Of a stretch of DNA of 64,000 bases, positions 22,301 through 33,298 are shown piece after piece. Origin of the DNA: Apostichopus japonicus (lineage: Eukaryota > Echinodermata > Holothuroidea > Aspidochirotida > Stichopodidae); contig NC_092578.1 in assembly GCF_037975245.1 (NCBI RefSeq), forward strand, positions 9,714,359 through 9,778,358, read 5' to 3'. Below the pieces are notes generated by a model. It saw only the letters and a program-made list of their open reading frames with translations, did no database searches and was not told the DNA's origin. The stretch's first letter is position 1; each line of letters starts with the position of its first letter. Made by a program: the position numbers and the translations under genes.

Positions 22301-25300
22301 ACTGTCTTGTAATAAAATTTCACTTTCTCTTTGCAGGACCTTTTGATAGTCTTCTTCGCTGTTCCGAAGACTGGAAGTAGATCGCTCTCAAATCCATTTA
22401 ATGTGTTATTCACACATACCTTAAATTATAGTTTCACAATTGTTCCAGTAAGTATAGTACTCAAATATGCATTTCTACGAAAAATGTAAATTGGTGTTTA
22501 TTGATCAGGAGCGATGACGGAGCCATCGGAAGTGACGTGGTGGGGAGAGACATGGAAAACATTTCTCCTTCCTACACTTTTGCAATATTAAAAGTTCTTT
22601 CTCTCTCTCCCTGTCTCGCTCTTTTCTACCACTCTTTTTTTTAATGTTTTTTTTTGGTGGGGGTGGGGTGGGGGTGTGGGTGTGGGTGGTGGCAAACTGC
22701 AGATTTAACACCCCACACCCCACACATGCACCCACCAAAATATCATCTTCAAAACTAGAAAAATAACCTCTTATTTATTCGTGCAGGTGAGTAAATTTAC
22801 ACTTTCGCCAGGGTTCATTTTGTGGGCAAGTTTTGAGGCAACGTATTTGGTTTACCACTCAATAAAAGTGATCCGTGCCATTGTCCCTTACTATTCATGA
22901 CCTGCGCTCAAAGTTTTTGTATCCCCCCCCCCCCTCCCTCATATGTAATCCTCTTCTGCCTCGTCTTGATAAATGGGGAAAGACAGAGGCCAGAAATAAT
23001 CAAAAAGAGATAGAGAAAGAGAGAGATGGAGAGACTGCAGGGACATATGGGTGGGGAAATGGGGGGGGGGGTTAACCGGAATGGGACCTCGTTGATCAAC
23101 ACTTTGGAACTTTAAAGCTAATTCGCATTACAAACATGGAATGACATTTACACTTTAAACATTTATCTAGCCACATCTTCCTCTTTCTACTAAATGTTAC
23201 ACTGCCAGTAGATAATCGGGCAATGTGTATCCATCAAAATTCAGCGGGCTTCGGTTGGAGGGGGGGGGGGCAAGACAAAGATGAAACAAATCAATTAAGT
23301 AAATAACAAATAAAAACGAAACAACAAATAGTCTGGAAGACAAAACAAAACATAATGAACAAAACATTGCATTGGACTCAAACACAAGTGACGAGAAACA
23401 CCTATAGAGAGACAAGACCCTACTGAGACGAAACCAAACATAGCATAGGACAAGTAGAAAAGTAACGGATTAAAAACAATTGACGAGAAACACCTATAGA
23501 GACAAGAACCAAGTCGAACAAAACATAGCATTCTAGGAATAAGACCAAACAAACATGCATGTCAGACATGAAATTAAAGGGGGAACCTGTCATTCCGAAC
23601 GGAAAGGTTATGTTGTTTTATCTATCTTTTAAATCGTTGTGCAGGTACGCCTGGTATCTAGATAGCGATAATGAATAGATAGTGTATACGCAAATTTGTG
23701 GTTTTACGAAGCATCATCCGGCGTGTCTTCTTTTGTTACAGAAGGATCAACGAAAAACCAATGATATACTGACGTCATATCTCCTGAATATGCATGAGCC
23801 AGCTTTCATCCGAGGTCACTTTCCGGTCGTACAATTACCCAGGTATTCTGTAAATCTAAAACATGGAGATATATCAGTTGATTATGATGTCGGTGGGGGA
23901 GGGTGTGGTGGGGTGGAGTGGGGTGGGTGGATGTGGAGGTGGGGGTGGAGATGAGTGGATCGGTGGAGGGTGAGGTGAATGGGAGGATGATGTGTTAATG
24001 TGGAATGCGTCATGGGTGATAATTTTCTTTGGTGGCTGGATTCGGTGAATCCATTCTATTTTAACTGCGAAAGGGAAATATTCAGTGTAGTGTGCCACAT
24101 GCAGTTGCAGAACATTTGTTTCCACTCTGTTGAACCTATGGAGGGGTGTGGGGGTGCAGAGGGTGGATAGAGGAAGTAAGTTGCTCGAAACCTGGACCAA
24201 GACCTCATACTTGGCTATATACACTTTATAACTATCCCCTATACACGCACTGCTTAATTATGAACCAGTCGTTATATAGCCGTCAGTTTTATATTCCACA
24301 TATCAGCTGTCTGTCTTGATTTGTTCCGAAGTCATGGTTTCCACATTACGTCTCGTACATATTTGAATTTGTGTAACATTCATTTTTACCTTGACATTAT
24401 GATATGTTCTATTTGGTTCTGTTGCAGGAATTATGTTGGTATCAGCGTGTTGAGGGACCCATTAGAGAGGTTCATTTCTGAGTTCAATTTTGTCAAGTAT
24501 GGAGATGGTCAAATTAATGCGTCTCAAATTATTGCTCACACAGCACCCGACTTCGTAAGTGATTTAAATATTTGTATTATCTCTGTTATGTATTCCTACT
24601 TAAAGTTAATAATTTGCATAACTGATTATTAAAAAAAAAAACATCTTATCTAACTGATTTAGTCTCGGTTTTATACATCTATAATGTCAACATTGTGATA
24701 TCCCCTTCAAAGTAACCTCTATCTTATACTGCAATATAAAAGGACAAGTTCATTGTAAATACTTTTACATTTTTGCTTGCAGTTGTTAACTCTTGATGAA
24801 TGTGTTCAACAGAAGAGTCCATTTTGTAGCAGGGAGGTTGTATCCAGCTTCACGCTATCCTTCTTTTGTGGTTTCGATAAAAGATGCAGGTAAGAAGAGA
24901 AAGCAATTCATATCTCCCTGTTACTCAATTCGGACCTTCTAACCTTGGCAGCTTTGCGGCGTAGAATTTTTGTGGATGCTATGCGACATTGACATCACAT
25001 AATAATCTAGGTACTTAGCTTGATTAGCAGACAGTAAAGTTTCATTGCAAACTTTGAAGTAAAATTCGACAATCTTGAAACTCCACGTTGCGTGCCGTGA
25101 ATAGAATTTCAAATGTGGAGGAGTGGGAGAAGGGGGGGGGGGTGGTGTTGGGGAAATTCTAGACAGTAAATGGAACATTATGAAGCATATTTAGACTAAA
25201 CTGGGTTTAAACATAGATTTAAACGCAATGTTGTGCTAATAAATTCTTTGAATTTTGGAAAAAATCCCCCTTCTCTGAAGGTCCCCCCCCCCGACTTACC

Positions 25301-27040
25301 ATAGGGGGAATGACCGCCCACCAATCCCCCTCTCATTGCGCAAGCCATTGTTTTTTTACATGAGTAAATGGCAATAATTATCTTGTGAATGGAAAGCTGA
25401 GTAGAAGGCAAAGACATTAATAATTTTAACTCATGAACAATTATTTTGATGAGCGAATTGACGCGGTTGTCTTTGTTAACAATTGCCATCTTATTTAATA
25501 CAATGCTTTGTACGGGTTTCATAAAGATGCCGAACCAAGGGTAAACAAAGTTGCTTGAAGTTGATAAGTAGAAGTATATAAGTTTAAATAATTGAAACAC
25601 GTGTTCCGAAAGCCACTAAAAACGCTCAAACAGTTCACTAATTGGACTTCCTGGAAGTCTAATACTTTTCTGGGGTGGGCGGTATCAGGGGGCGGTAGCA
25701 GGGGGGGGGGCAGGCAGAAACTAATTTCTAGAAGAAAAACCATTTTGGTAGGGAGTATGTAAGCATTGTGTGCCAATTTAGCATTTCTGGGATGTTGTGA
25801 TCTCTTGTACCAGTTAATCTCCTTGCTAAAATTTCGATAAGAACAAGTGGTACCTTTTAGTTTTGCTACTGTATCGGGATGACATTTGCTCTCAATAATG
25901 CAGGGATTCTACCAATTACGCCCTTCCAGAAGTTTAGGTATAAGCTTACTTTCATCTGCTGTCCTATTTCATTCTTTCTTGTTCTTTGTTGAGATGTAAA
26001 GTCAACTGCTATCATTATTGTTTTTGGCAGAGTAGCCAACGAATGGACTTATCGACAAGCAACGAGGAATGTCGAGGAAAAGTTTCTTATGGTGGGAGTG
26101 ACTGAAGAGTTAGATAATACAATAAAACTATTGGAGAGACTCTTACCAAATATGGCTAACGGAGTTGAGAAGATCTACAACCAGAAACAAACAGGTATCA
26201 GCAGTTTAGACAGCATTTAAAATCGTTTCTTAAGCGGGCCACGATTGAATGTGACCCAGAATCATATAGACCTGTTTGTGTTAAGGGGATAATTGTGTGG
26301 GGTTAGCTGGTGCTTAGGCTACGTCTTGTTTCCACTACGACTGGCAAAGAGTTTTCCAGTTGTCGGTCGGTGACCATCGAATAGTACGAGTCGATTTACA
26401 ACGATGCATCTGCCCAGTAGAATATTTGGCATGTGTTACAAACCAAAACTCATATGGTTCAGCCAAACATGAAAGATATTTCAGAAGGAAACGAGTTGTG
26501 GAGAATGGGGAAGGGTGGGGTGGGGGCAGTTTGGTAAGTTTCGGACAATGAGTTTATCTCTAGGATGTTCAGGAATTGCCTTCACAGTCGACCGCTGTTA
26601 TCATGCACTGAAATCCACAGCTTTATTAGTACATTATAACCACACCATCCATATTATCGATATTCAACTAGTTGCATGAGGACAATGCCTCATTAGCTTC
26701 ATGGGGTGGGGATGGAGGAGGGGGGGTAAGCACTCGATGTATCATTTCCTCTCAGTTAGTTTTCTGCACATTTTGTTTTACAAGTACTCTTAATATTTAA
26801 TCTTCTAACATGACCATCACTCAGTGTAAGTTGTGTTATGATCAACCATTGATTTCTCGTTTTTTCTCTCCTTTCTCCCCAGTTAACAGACAGGCTTACG
26901 TCACGCATACAAAAGAACAGCCCAGTCCTAGGATACGAGATAAATTGCTACGTATGATGTACTGGGAATACAAGTTTTACTATCACGTGAAATCAAAGTT
27001 TCTAGACTTAAAAAAGATGTTTGGCTTACCAAAAACATGA
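16369..27040 (+). CDS. Uronyl/heparan-sulfate 2-O-sulfotransferase family enzyme, eight exons
   Basis: Exons are 16369-16507, 21243-21346, 22337-22447, 23742-23842, 24428-24554, 24783-24889, 26031-26194 and 26883-27040. All have AG/GT borders and matching phases, giving 336 residues. Residues ~10-26 (ILLLAVGLVFTVMIAW) form a type II signal anchor, so the enzyme should sit in the Golgi membrane with a lumenal catalytic domain. The PAPS-binding 5' loop is VFFAVPKTGSRSL; the 3' loop is ISVLRDPLERFISEF. RGHF carries the histidine that aligns with the conserved catalytic HS2ST/UST position. Then follow CSREVVSSFTLSFFCGF, KFLMVGVTEELDNTIKLLE and a C-terminal YWEYKFYYHVKSKFL that best matches UST. 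By family, it transfers sulfate to the 2-O position of uronic acids in glycosaminoglycans. It is shorter than human UST (about 406) mainly in the stem. The paralogue assignment, UST against HS2ST, is an inference. Confidence 0.88.
16696..16778. repeat. Near-perfect 83-bp palindrome
   Basis: Two 41-bp arms (16696-16736 and 16738-16778) with a one-base centre and one mismatch; arm words are CCTAGGAGGGTTAGGGG and CCCCTAACCCTCCTAGG. It lies in intron 1 of the sulfotransferase gene. Confidence 0.95.
16821..16905. repeat. Three tandem short palindromes
   Basis: Each unit is a hairpin around TGTGTTATTCATAACACA or its ATTAAT variant. The third unit (16878-16905) is a perfect 28-bp palindrome. Together they form a local array of cruciform-prone units in intron 1. 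Confidence 0.9.
16910..18600. other. Intron 1, nothing resolved
   Basis: Apart from a T/G homopolymer pair near 17698-17713 I see no repeat, RNA or exon. The frames at 16834-17185 have no family resemblance and lack splice support. Confidence 0.4.
18615..18787 (-). ncRNA. Retroposed U2-snRNA-like RNA, copy 1
   Basis: On the minus strand it starts TAAGATCATGTGTAGTATC, matching U2 snRNA including the GUAGUA branch-point recognition sequence, then diverges into an unrelated body with three hairpins (TTCCC-loop-GGGAA type, CAGTCCC/GGGGACTG, GCCCAGG/CCTGGGC) and ends in a short A-rich tail. GTATAAT flanks both ends (18608-18614, 18788-18794), consistent with a target duplication. It is 5'-truncated relative to copy 2. 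Probably a retropseudogene or a U2-headed SINE, not a working snRNA. Confidence 0.6.
18880..19064 (-). ncRNA. Retroposed U2-snRNA-like RNA, copy 2
   Basis: The minus strand begins GCGGCCTTTTGGCTAGGATC and continues ATGTGTAGTATCTGTTC; about 35 bases match the 5' domain of U2 with two differences. The remaining ~145 bases do not look like U2 but are shared with copy 1, including the three hairpins. The RNA-sense 3' end is CCTTAAAAAAA. A perfect 14-bp direct repeat, AACCAAAAACTGTT, flanks the insertion (18866-18879 and 19065-19078). Poly(A) plus target duplication is the signature of LINE-mediated retroposition. Confidence 0.7.
19127..19170. repeat. 17-bp-arm hairpin with TGACGTCA in its loop
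   Basis: Arms TGTAAAAGTTAGAGGGC and its exact reverse complement surround a 10-base loop GTGACGTCAG, itself containing the palindrome TGACGTCA (the CRE/ATF consensus). Regulatory use is only a possibility. Confidence 0.85.
19667..20121 (+). mobile_element. hAT-type MITE with exact 8-bp target duplication
   Basis: Perfect terminal inverted repeats, CAAGGGCGGCGGAA and TTCCGCCGCCCTTG, bound a 455-bp element. GCATGGTG occurs at 19659-19666 and 20122-20129, an exact 8-bp duplication diagnostic of hAT. Interior landmarks are a GGGGGCACGTGCCCCC-like subterminal palindrome and the CGCGCCAACCGATGGTGGCG block. Translated frames through it are not genes. The clean duplication suggests a fairly recent insertion. 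Confidence 0.92.
20160..21070 (+). repeat. Degenerate tandem repeat with ATTAATGAGTGG core
   Basis: AATATTAATGAGTGGTCAAG (20335) and AATATTGATGAATGGGTAGG (20616) plus a TTGTAAACACGTTATCTCC word recur at a few hundred bases spacing. The same words occur in the array at 45000-45740, so this is one satellite-like family present at two loci. Confidence 0.5.
21505..21768 (+). repeat. ~50-bp minisatellite, about five units
   Basis: Units contain ACACAAATGGCGTAGTTTG and CTCAACCGCCCTCGGTACTG and vary by deletions. The array lies in intron 2 of the sulfotransferase gene. Confidence 0.85.
21900..22275 (+). repeat. ~92-bp tandem repeat interrupted by a SINE
   Basis: TTTGGTGTTTCATGTCCAGT and AATCAGCTCTTTCCTTGC recur at about 21937, 22029 and 22231. 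The third copy is separated from the second by the SINE body at 22080-22222. Confidence 0.7.
22080..22222 (+). mobile_element. SINE body, second copy of the 1214 family
   Basis: It matches the 3' two-thirds of the SINE at 1214-1443, including CATAATCATGGACGTTAAA, GACTTCGGTCAGCTTGCGG and TTCCTGCTTGCAGGAGGATC, and ends in ATAC repeats. The tRNA head is missing, consistent with 5' truncation. It lies in intron 2. Confidence 0.8.
22640..22735. repeat. GT/G-rich simple repeat
   Basis: Reiterated GGGTGTG words between poly-T and the reciprocal CCCCACAC words, in intron 3; able to form a short hairpin. Confidence 0.7.
23280..23550. repeat. ~92-bp imperfect tandem duplication
   Basis: GACGAGAAACACCTATAGAG recurs at about 23390 and 23482 with surrounding AACAAAACATAGCAT words. 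The Cys/Phe-rich minus-strand frames here are artefacts of the repeat. Confidence 0.6.
23893..23985 (+). repeat. GGTGG-rich minisatellite
   Basis: Reiterated GTGGGGTGGAGTGG-type words begin 50 bases downstream of exon 4, so the intron 4 start is strongly G-rich. Confidence 0.7.
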
Positions 27041-27094
27041 GAAGGAACGTGCGCATGTAACGAGTACAATATCATAATCATGTTCAGTCCCCAC

Positions 27095-27945
27095 TACATT
27101 GCTATGACATGGATTACCATGACACTAGATTGCTATGATATACTAGACTAATATGACACTACATATACTTTACTGTTATGATGGCACTACATTACTATCA
27201 CACTAGCTTACTATATAGTATCATATGACACTATAGATTACCATTACACTAGATTAATATGGCAGTAGATGACTACGACACTAGATAACTATGACACTAT
27301 AGATTGCTATAGCACTAGATTGTTACCTCAGTTGATAACTATGACACTACATTACTACGACACTATAAATTGCTTGACACTATAGATTGCTATTACACTA
27401 GCTTGCTATGACACTATAGATTACCACCATTACACTATAAGTTAATATGAGGGTAGATTACTATGACACTAGATTAATATGGCAGTAGATTACTATGACA
27501 CTAGATGACTATGACACTATAGAATGCTATGACATTGTTATAGCACCAGATTGTTTTAGCACTAGATTGTTATAGCACTAAATTGCTATAACACTAGATT
27601 GCTGTGGCATTTCGAAGCTATGACACTAGATTATTATGACACTATATTGCTATGGCACTAGATTAATATGGCAGTAGATTACTATGACACTAGATGACTA
27701 TGACACTATAGAATGCTATGACATTGTTATAGCACCAGATTGTTTTAGCACTAGATTGTTATAGCACTAAATTGCTATAACACTAGATTACTGTGGCATT
27801 TCGAAGCTATGACACTAGATTATTATGACACTATATTGCTATGGCACTAGATTAATATGGCAGTAGATTACTATGACACTAGATTTCTATAGCACTAGAT
27901 TGCTATGACATTTCGTAGCTATGACACTAGATTACTAAGTCACTA
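27095..27945 (+). repeat. ~16-bp satellite with a 189-bp higher-order unit
   Basis: The base unit is close to GATTACTATGACACTA, and variants replace TATGACAC by TATAGCAC. A 189-bp block (27471-27659) repeats almost exactly at 27660-27848 and starts a third time at 27849. The array begins about 55 bases after the sulfotransferase stop codon and ends before the first AATAAA, so it may be transcribed in the 3' UTR. Confidence 0.9.
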
Positions 27946-28067
27946 AATTATTCTATTGAACAACCTTTCAGCTTTTCTTCTTGCCTGCACACAAGATACC
28001 ATTGTATAGCTGGTTACTATACTTTAAGGTCAACTTTTGACAACATCTTACATAGGTATAATGGGAT

Positions 28068-28073
28068 AATAAA
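28068..28073 (+). terminator. Candidate polyadenylation signal of the sulfotransferase gene
   Basis: First AATAAA that I find downstream of the stop at 27040. Using it would give a ~1-kb 3' UTR containing the whole 16-bp satellite. Inference from motif only. Confidence 0.35.
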
Positions 28074-28099
28074 ACCCGTTCCAGCTGCACATATATAGC

Positions 28100-30843
28100 T
28101 GAAGTTAAGTGTATTTAATAGAAAGATTGTAGTTTCCAACCAGCTGCTTTAATGACACGAAGGTATAATTGTACGCGGACGATGGGACGTGGTTCCAGCT
28201 ATACGGGGATTAATTCACAAAAAGCTGGTTTACTCTCTACTGAGTTTATGTTGATACTGCCCGTCAGTTTAGTCACATGACGGTGTATAGTTAGCTTGAT
28301 TAGTCAATTTTGATTTTAAGCAATGAATTAAAAGACAATTTTATGTTTCTTTTCTATTTTATATATTTGCTCTTTCTTCTTTCTTGTTTTGAGTTGTCTC
28401 TTTTCTCATTCCCTAACTTCCATAGTTACGGGGTTTTCCAAACTAATCAATTCATATCTAAGTTTTGGGCAATGTTTGGTGCAGGCTGGTTAAGTTTGTC
28501 GACCAACGAAAATCCGCCAGCTTCAAAATAGTTTGTGGTGAATACCGTCATTGTCAATTTATAATACATGTTCTCAAGTTGCTAACATTAATACTACATG
28601 TTTTTGCCAACATAGCATTACAAATATAACACATTTTCCAGACAGAAAGTGGGTCAGATTCAATCTCTCTATCTCTGTATGCAGAAGTTTAAAATTTAAG
28701 CATGGTAATTTCGAGTAAAATCGAGTGCTGCACAGCAAGTTTAGCGTTAATTTCTTGTCGCACTGTGATTAATATGAAAGCACGGGATGACAAACTCTAA
28801 TGGACAACGCATTAAGATTATGGATTATTATGTTGTCATCGCTCCCACAAGGAGGAGAAGATATTAATTGTATTTCGTTGGACAGTTGAGCATGCATATT
28901 GTGGCTCAGTTGCCATCGCAACGGTTGTTATGGTATAATATTGTTCCGTAGTAGCAGGTCTCGGGGAGGGGGCTGGGGGTCATCCATTGTAGAGTAACAT
29001 TTCCTTGGGAGGGATTCAAAGCTGTCCGTCCGTGTGCGCGTGCGTGTGTGTCTGTTACATCGGTAATTTCGTGTCAAATACTCCTTCAAAATAATGACTG
29101 GGACGATTTCCCTTAAACTTAATTGGTATAGGAAGGTGCCCTAGGGATGTTGCGTCTCGCAGACCCTTGTAACATGTGGGTTTTCCGCTATAACTCCAAG
29201 GGTAATATTGAATTGACATGGAACCTTCACAGGTATAATGAGAATGTTAACGTCTATAAAAAAAAATATGTGGTTACCATGGTAACTGAGGTAACGGGTT
29301 CAAAGGTCAAATGTTTATTTTAGTGCAATTTGTGTCAATAAATCCTAAACAACAATGTCAAGTTTCCTCAAATGATTCGTAGAAAGGTACCGCATCATGA
29401 GAACTCGGCAGAACGACAAATTCAGGGTCACGGGTGATTTTTTTTTGAGGGGGGGGGGGGCTATCACTTTAAGGGGAGATACTGAATTGACATGCAACCT
29501 TCACAGGTATACTGGATCGGCGTATGCATAAATCTGGACCGACAATGTCAAATAAGAGACGCGCAAAAAAAACTAGGCCTACCAATTGTGGAAGGTCAAC
29601 TGATGTGCCCCCTTGCAGCACTCAACAACCTTGAATGTGTATTCTACAACAATTAGGCCTATGTACTGATCTCATAGCTACCATATTCCTTGTGAAGATA
29701 TGTGAATAATGGAATCTAGCTAAATGGTACATTTCCCCAATGTTTACCGCAATCACTTTCAATTCCAAAATTGCCATTTTGAGTATTTGCTTTCAAACAA
29801 TCGAACTGCAGCTGAAACGCACGTACCGCCGGTATACTGATTGCACGTCCCATTATAACTTGATCTGTATAATGCCCCGTAGATAATATTACCTTATGGT
29901 ACATAACAAAGACATTTAGTTAATTGTAGACGTTGTAGTATGCATTCTCGTCGGAGAGCATTTGTGCTGGGAATGGAGGCATCGAGGTGAATGGCCCCTC
30001 GATCTCCTCTGTTATTAAGAAAGTACACTTGAAAGTATGCCTTACAGGCTGCAACAGTTTACACGAAATTTTGTATATGTTCCATACATCATGCCACATA
30101 CTTTGAGGTGCATATCAGTGTCCCTTCGATCCCCCCACACCCCTCCCGTAAAAAGTTTTTTTCTTCAAATCAAAGTCCCAACTTATGGCAAACTTGTTGT
30201 ATGGTTAGGCAGGCAATATATATGCCTACATAGAATTCCCCTAACATATTTAATTTCTCCACATCCGCCACTGTCAAATACCATCATCACTTATCCATTG
30301 GAGGGGCCTATCTGGGCCTAATTATAACCGTAGTGTAAGTTTCATAAATATTCGGGGAGGGGTGGGGCGCGGAGGGAGAGTAGAGGAGACAAACTTTCTG
30401 GTGCTATATTCACTTAGACAGATGGAGTCTTCTTTCATTTCTTTGTATACGGCCAACAATTATACCAACATCAAAGTTATGAGATTAGGATGATCCTTGC
30501 ACACATTATTACTGCCCAGATTCAGCCCAAGTACATTACATATAACCTTCCACTAAACCTGACCCTGCCATTGCAGTCCACATTCACATCTCGCGGCTCA
30601 CCGGCTTTCATACGACGTTCGTGTACTTCTTGATTTCCTCAGAGGGTAGAACACTGCACAAAAATTGTATAAATTTCCGCACACAACAATTTCTGTGGCA
30701 CATACCTATACTTCGGATACTCGTGGAAAAGATAGAATACACCTATTAAAAGCCCCATTGATTTAAACTTCGTAGCAGATGTGAAAATGTACAATATTCT
30801 ATGGTGGTATTACGGATGCAGCTATAACCGGTGCAGGAGTAAT
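28100..30843. other. Intergenic with weak ~272-bp repeats
   Basis: GAATTGACATGGAACCTTCA (29211) and GAATTGACATGCAACCTTCA (29483), each followed by CAGGTATA, show a degenerate tandem duplication. Otherwise I see only homopolymer tracts and no gene. Confidence 0.45.
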
Positions 30844-30927
30844 ACACGTGTATGGTTGGCCAGAGTGGACAAAACTCGGGAATTTAAATTCCCGAATTTT
30901 GTCCACTGTGGCCAACCATACACGTGT
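30844..30927. repeat. 84-bp palindrome without spacer
   Basis: Two 42-bp arms meet at AATTTAAATT with two mismatches. Arm ends read ACACGTGTATGG and CCATACACGTGT; inner words are GGCCAGAGTGGACAAAA and TTTTGTCCACTGTGGCC. Confidence 0.95.
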
Positions 30928-31034
30928 TTGACTAGACTAGCCCAGTTTGCATTGAGGTAATATTGCACCTCAATTGACATATCAGTTTTTCAGCCTTTTT
31001 ATTACAATGATTTGTCGTGTTGTGTTATTCTAAC

Positions 31035-32397
31035 GGAAGCAGGTCACTTCGCCCAACAACCATTTCGCCCAACCTTACCATTTCCCCCAACCATCCTGGC
31101 CATTTCGCCCAACCAGCCTGGTCATTTCGCCCAACCAGCCTGGTCATTTCGCCCAACCAGCCTGGTCATTTCGCCCAACCAGCATGGTCATTTCTCCCAA
31201 CCAGCATGGTCATTTCGCCCAACCGTGTTGGTCATTTCGCCCAACCTTATGTTTACTAATATTCAGTCGGAATAATATTACTTTTTCTGTTCCACTAGTT
31301 TAACTTGATTTATTTTGGGTTAGGTTACTTCGAAATAGGTAAATAAAAAAGTGAGTTCCGCTCGATATCGATCGGAGTCTGAGCAGTTATTTCGGGTATA
31401 ATGGGAGGATTACACTACTTCAGGCGTTTACGCATACAATGGAAGTTATATTATTATACAAACACAGGGGAATCGGTCTTCATAAAAACCTATCAAACCT
31501 AACCCCTAAAACACTGATCCATCCCACTGACTAACAATTCCCGAACGTTTCCTTGTTAAATTGGAAAAAAAAACAATATAAAACCCGTCCGTAACTTGAA
31601 TTACTATATTTAATCAATGTCACACTTTATCAATGTAACCACATATGTAATCACATATGTTATCAATTTAACCACGACTTCAAGTTTCCTTAAAACTCGG
31701 TTCGTATCCCGTAACGTTAACAATTCCCGAACGTTTACTATATCAAACCTAAACCTAACCCATAAAACACTGATCCATCCTCAAGATTCCTTAATATTCG
31801 GTTCGTATCCTGTAACGTTAACAATTCCCGAACGTTTCCTTTTGAAATATCATATTTAATCAAGGTTGGGCGAAATGACCAGACTGGTTGGGCGAAATGA
31901 CCAGGCTGGTTGGGCGAAATGACCAGGCTGGTTGGGCGAAATGGTAAGGTTGGGCGAAATGGCAGTTGGGCGAAATGGTTGTTGGGCGAAGTGTCCTGCT
32001 TCCGAATAATATAACTTCCATTGTATGCGTAAACGCCTAAAGTAGTGTAATCCTCCCATTATACCCGAAATAACTGCTCAGACTCCGATCGATATCGAGC
32101 GGACCTCACTTTTTTATTTACCTATTACGAAGTAACCTAACTTACCCAAAATAAATCAAATTGAACTATTGGAATAGAAAAAGTAATATTATTCTGACTG
32201 AATATTAGTAAAAATAAGGTTGGGCGAAATGACCAACACGGTTGGGCGAAATGACCATGCTGGTTGGGCGAAATGACTATGATGGTTGGGCGAAATGACA
32301 ATGCTGGTTGGGCGAAATGACCAGGCTGGTTGTGCGAAATGACCAGGCTGGTTGGGCGAAATGGCAGTTGGGCGAAATGGTTGTTGGGCGAAGTGAC
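31035..32397. mobile_element. Fold-back structure with 22-bp tandem arrays
   Basis: The plus-strand array at 31035-31248 is made of CATTTCGCCCAACCAGCCTG-type 22-bp units. A unique ~210-bp segment follows (31246-31458; TTCCGCTCGATATCGATCGG). The right half is the reverse complement: unique segment 32003-32216 and array 32216-32397, plus an extra inverted array at 31862-32002. The centre contains two AACAATTCCCGAACGTTT words and AT-rich filler. Long inverted arms with internal tandem arrays are typical of Foldback-like elements. No transposase is seen and target duplications were not identified. Frames reading HFAQPAWSFRPT are repeat artefacts. Confidence 0.75.
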
Positions 32398-32399
32398 TA

Positions 32400-33290
32400 G
32401 AACACACTTCGTGTACAACTCGCATCAATTCCCTTCAAACCACCGTATAATACAAGAACATTGTGACATTGTGAATGTCATACACCTGAAATACCGATCA
32501 GGGGTTGCAGCGCTAGCTCCAGCTCAGTGCACTGAATTATTCATATCTTGCTCGGGATGAAGTTATTGTATTTTGTTTTTTTCTCCACCTGAGGGTAGTC
32601 TGTGGCTCCGCCTATTTTCTATAAGACCCCGCCCTTTCTCCAGCTGAGGGTAGCTTGAAATGTCGATCAAATCACATTGGCGATGTCCATTGGCTTAGAT
32701 ATGAAAGTAAGCCTTAGTAATACATATTCATATTACCCAACTATCGATTATGTACTGTTTGGCCCGCGAAGCTGGAACTCACCGCTGTCTGCTGAAAAAC
32801 AATGTTCTTGTGCGGACTTAGTGTCAAGTTATTTTACTTGAATTCTATGAAACTGGACTGGGACAGCATTTCATTGCTTTTATGTAATAACAACTTTTGA
32901 TATCACTTCTTTACATGTAAATGCTACAAGGCAAACGTAGTTAATTCGGTTATTTGCCATCAGTGTAACGGTCTTTACCTTAGCCTTAGTTAAGATCGAA
33001 AATCAAAACTATAAAAGTTCAACACTCAATCGCTTACTGAGCTGCTCCCCTGAGGTGGAGCCGAGTTTTAACCTCGAAAATCATCCTGATGGTCCATAAA
33101 CGTGGCTGAAATAAAAGTGTTTTCAACAGACTCTGGAATAAATACATCTCCTTATGATGAAAGTCCATACGAAGCTTCCGTAACGCTTTTATCCGCAAGG
33201 TGGAGCTTATTTTGGTGGGCGAAAGTGATTAACATGTTATTATCTACCGTGAGTTGGAAAAGTTCAAAGCTAAACCCCTGATGGAAATAC
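32400..33290. other. Intergenic, nothing resolved
   Basis: A short duplicated word (CTGAGGGTAG near 32590 and 32644) is the only structure seen. No gene. Confidence 0.4.
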
Positions 33291-33298
33291 CACAAGAA

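Noticed and set aside
31035-32397. CRISPR array
   Set aside because: Repeats are directly adjacent without unique spacers, and the DNA is eukaryotic.
31012-32428. HFAQPAWSFRPT-type repeat proteins on both strands
   Set aside because: Translations of 22-bp arrays in all frames; present on opposite strands of an inverted repeat.
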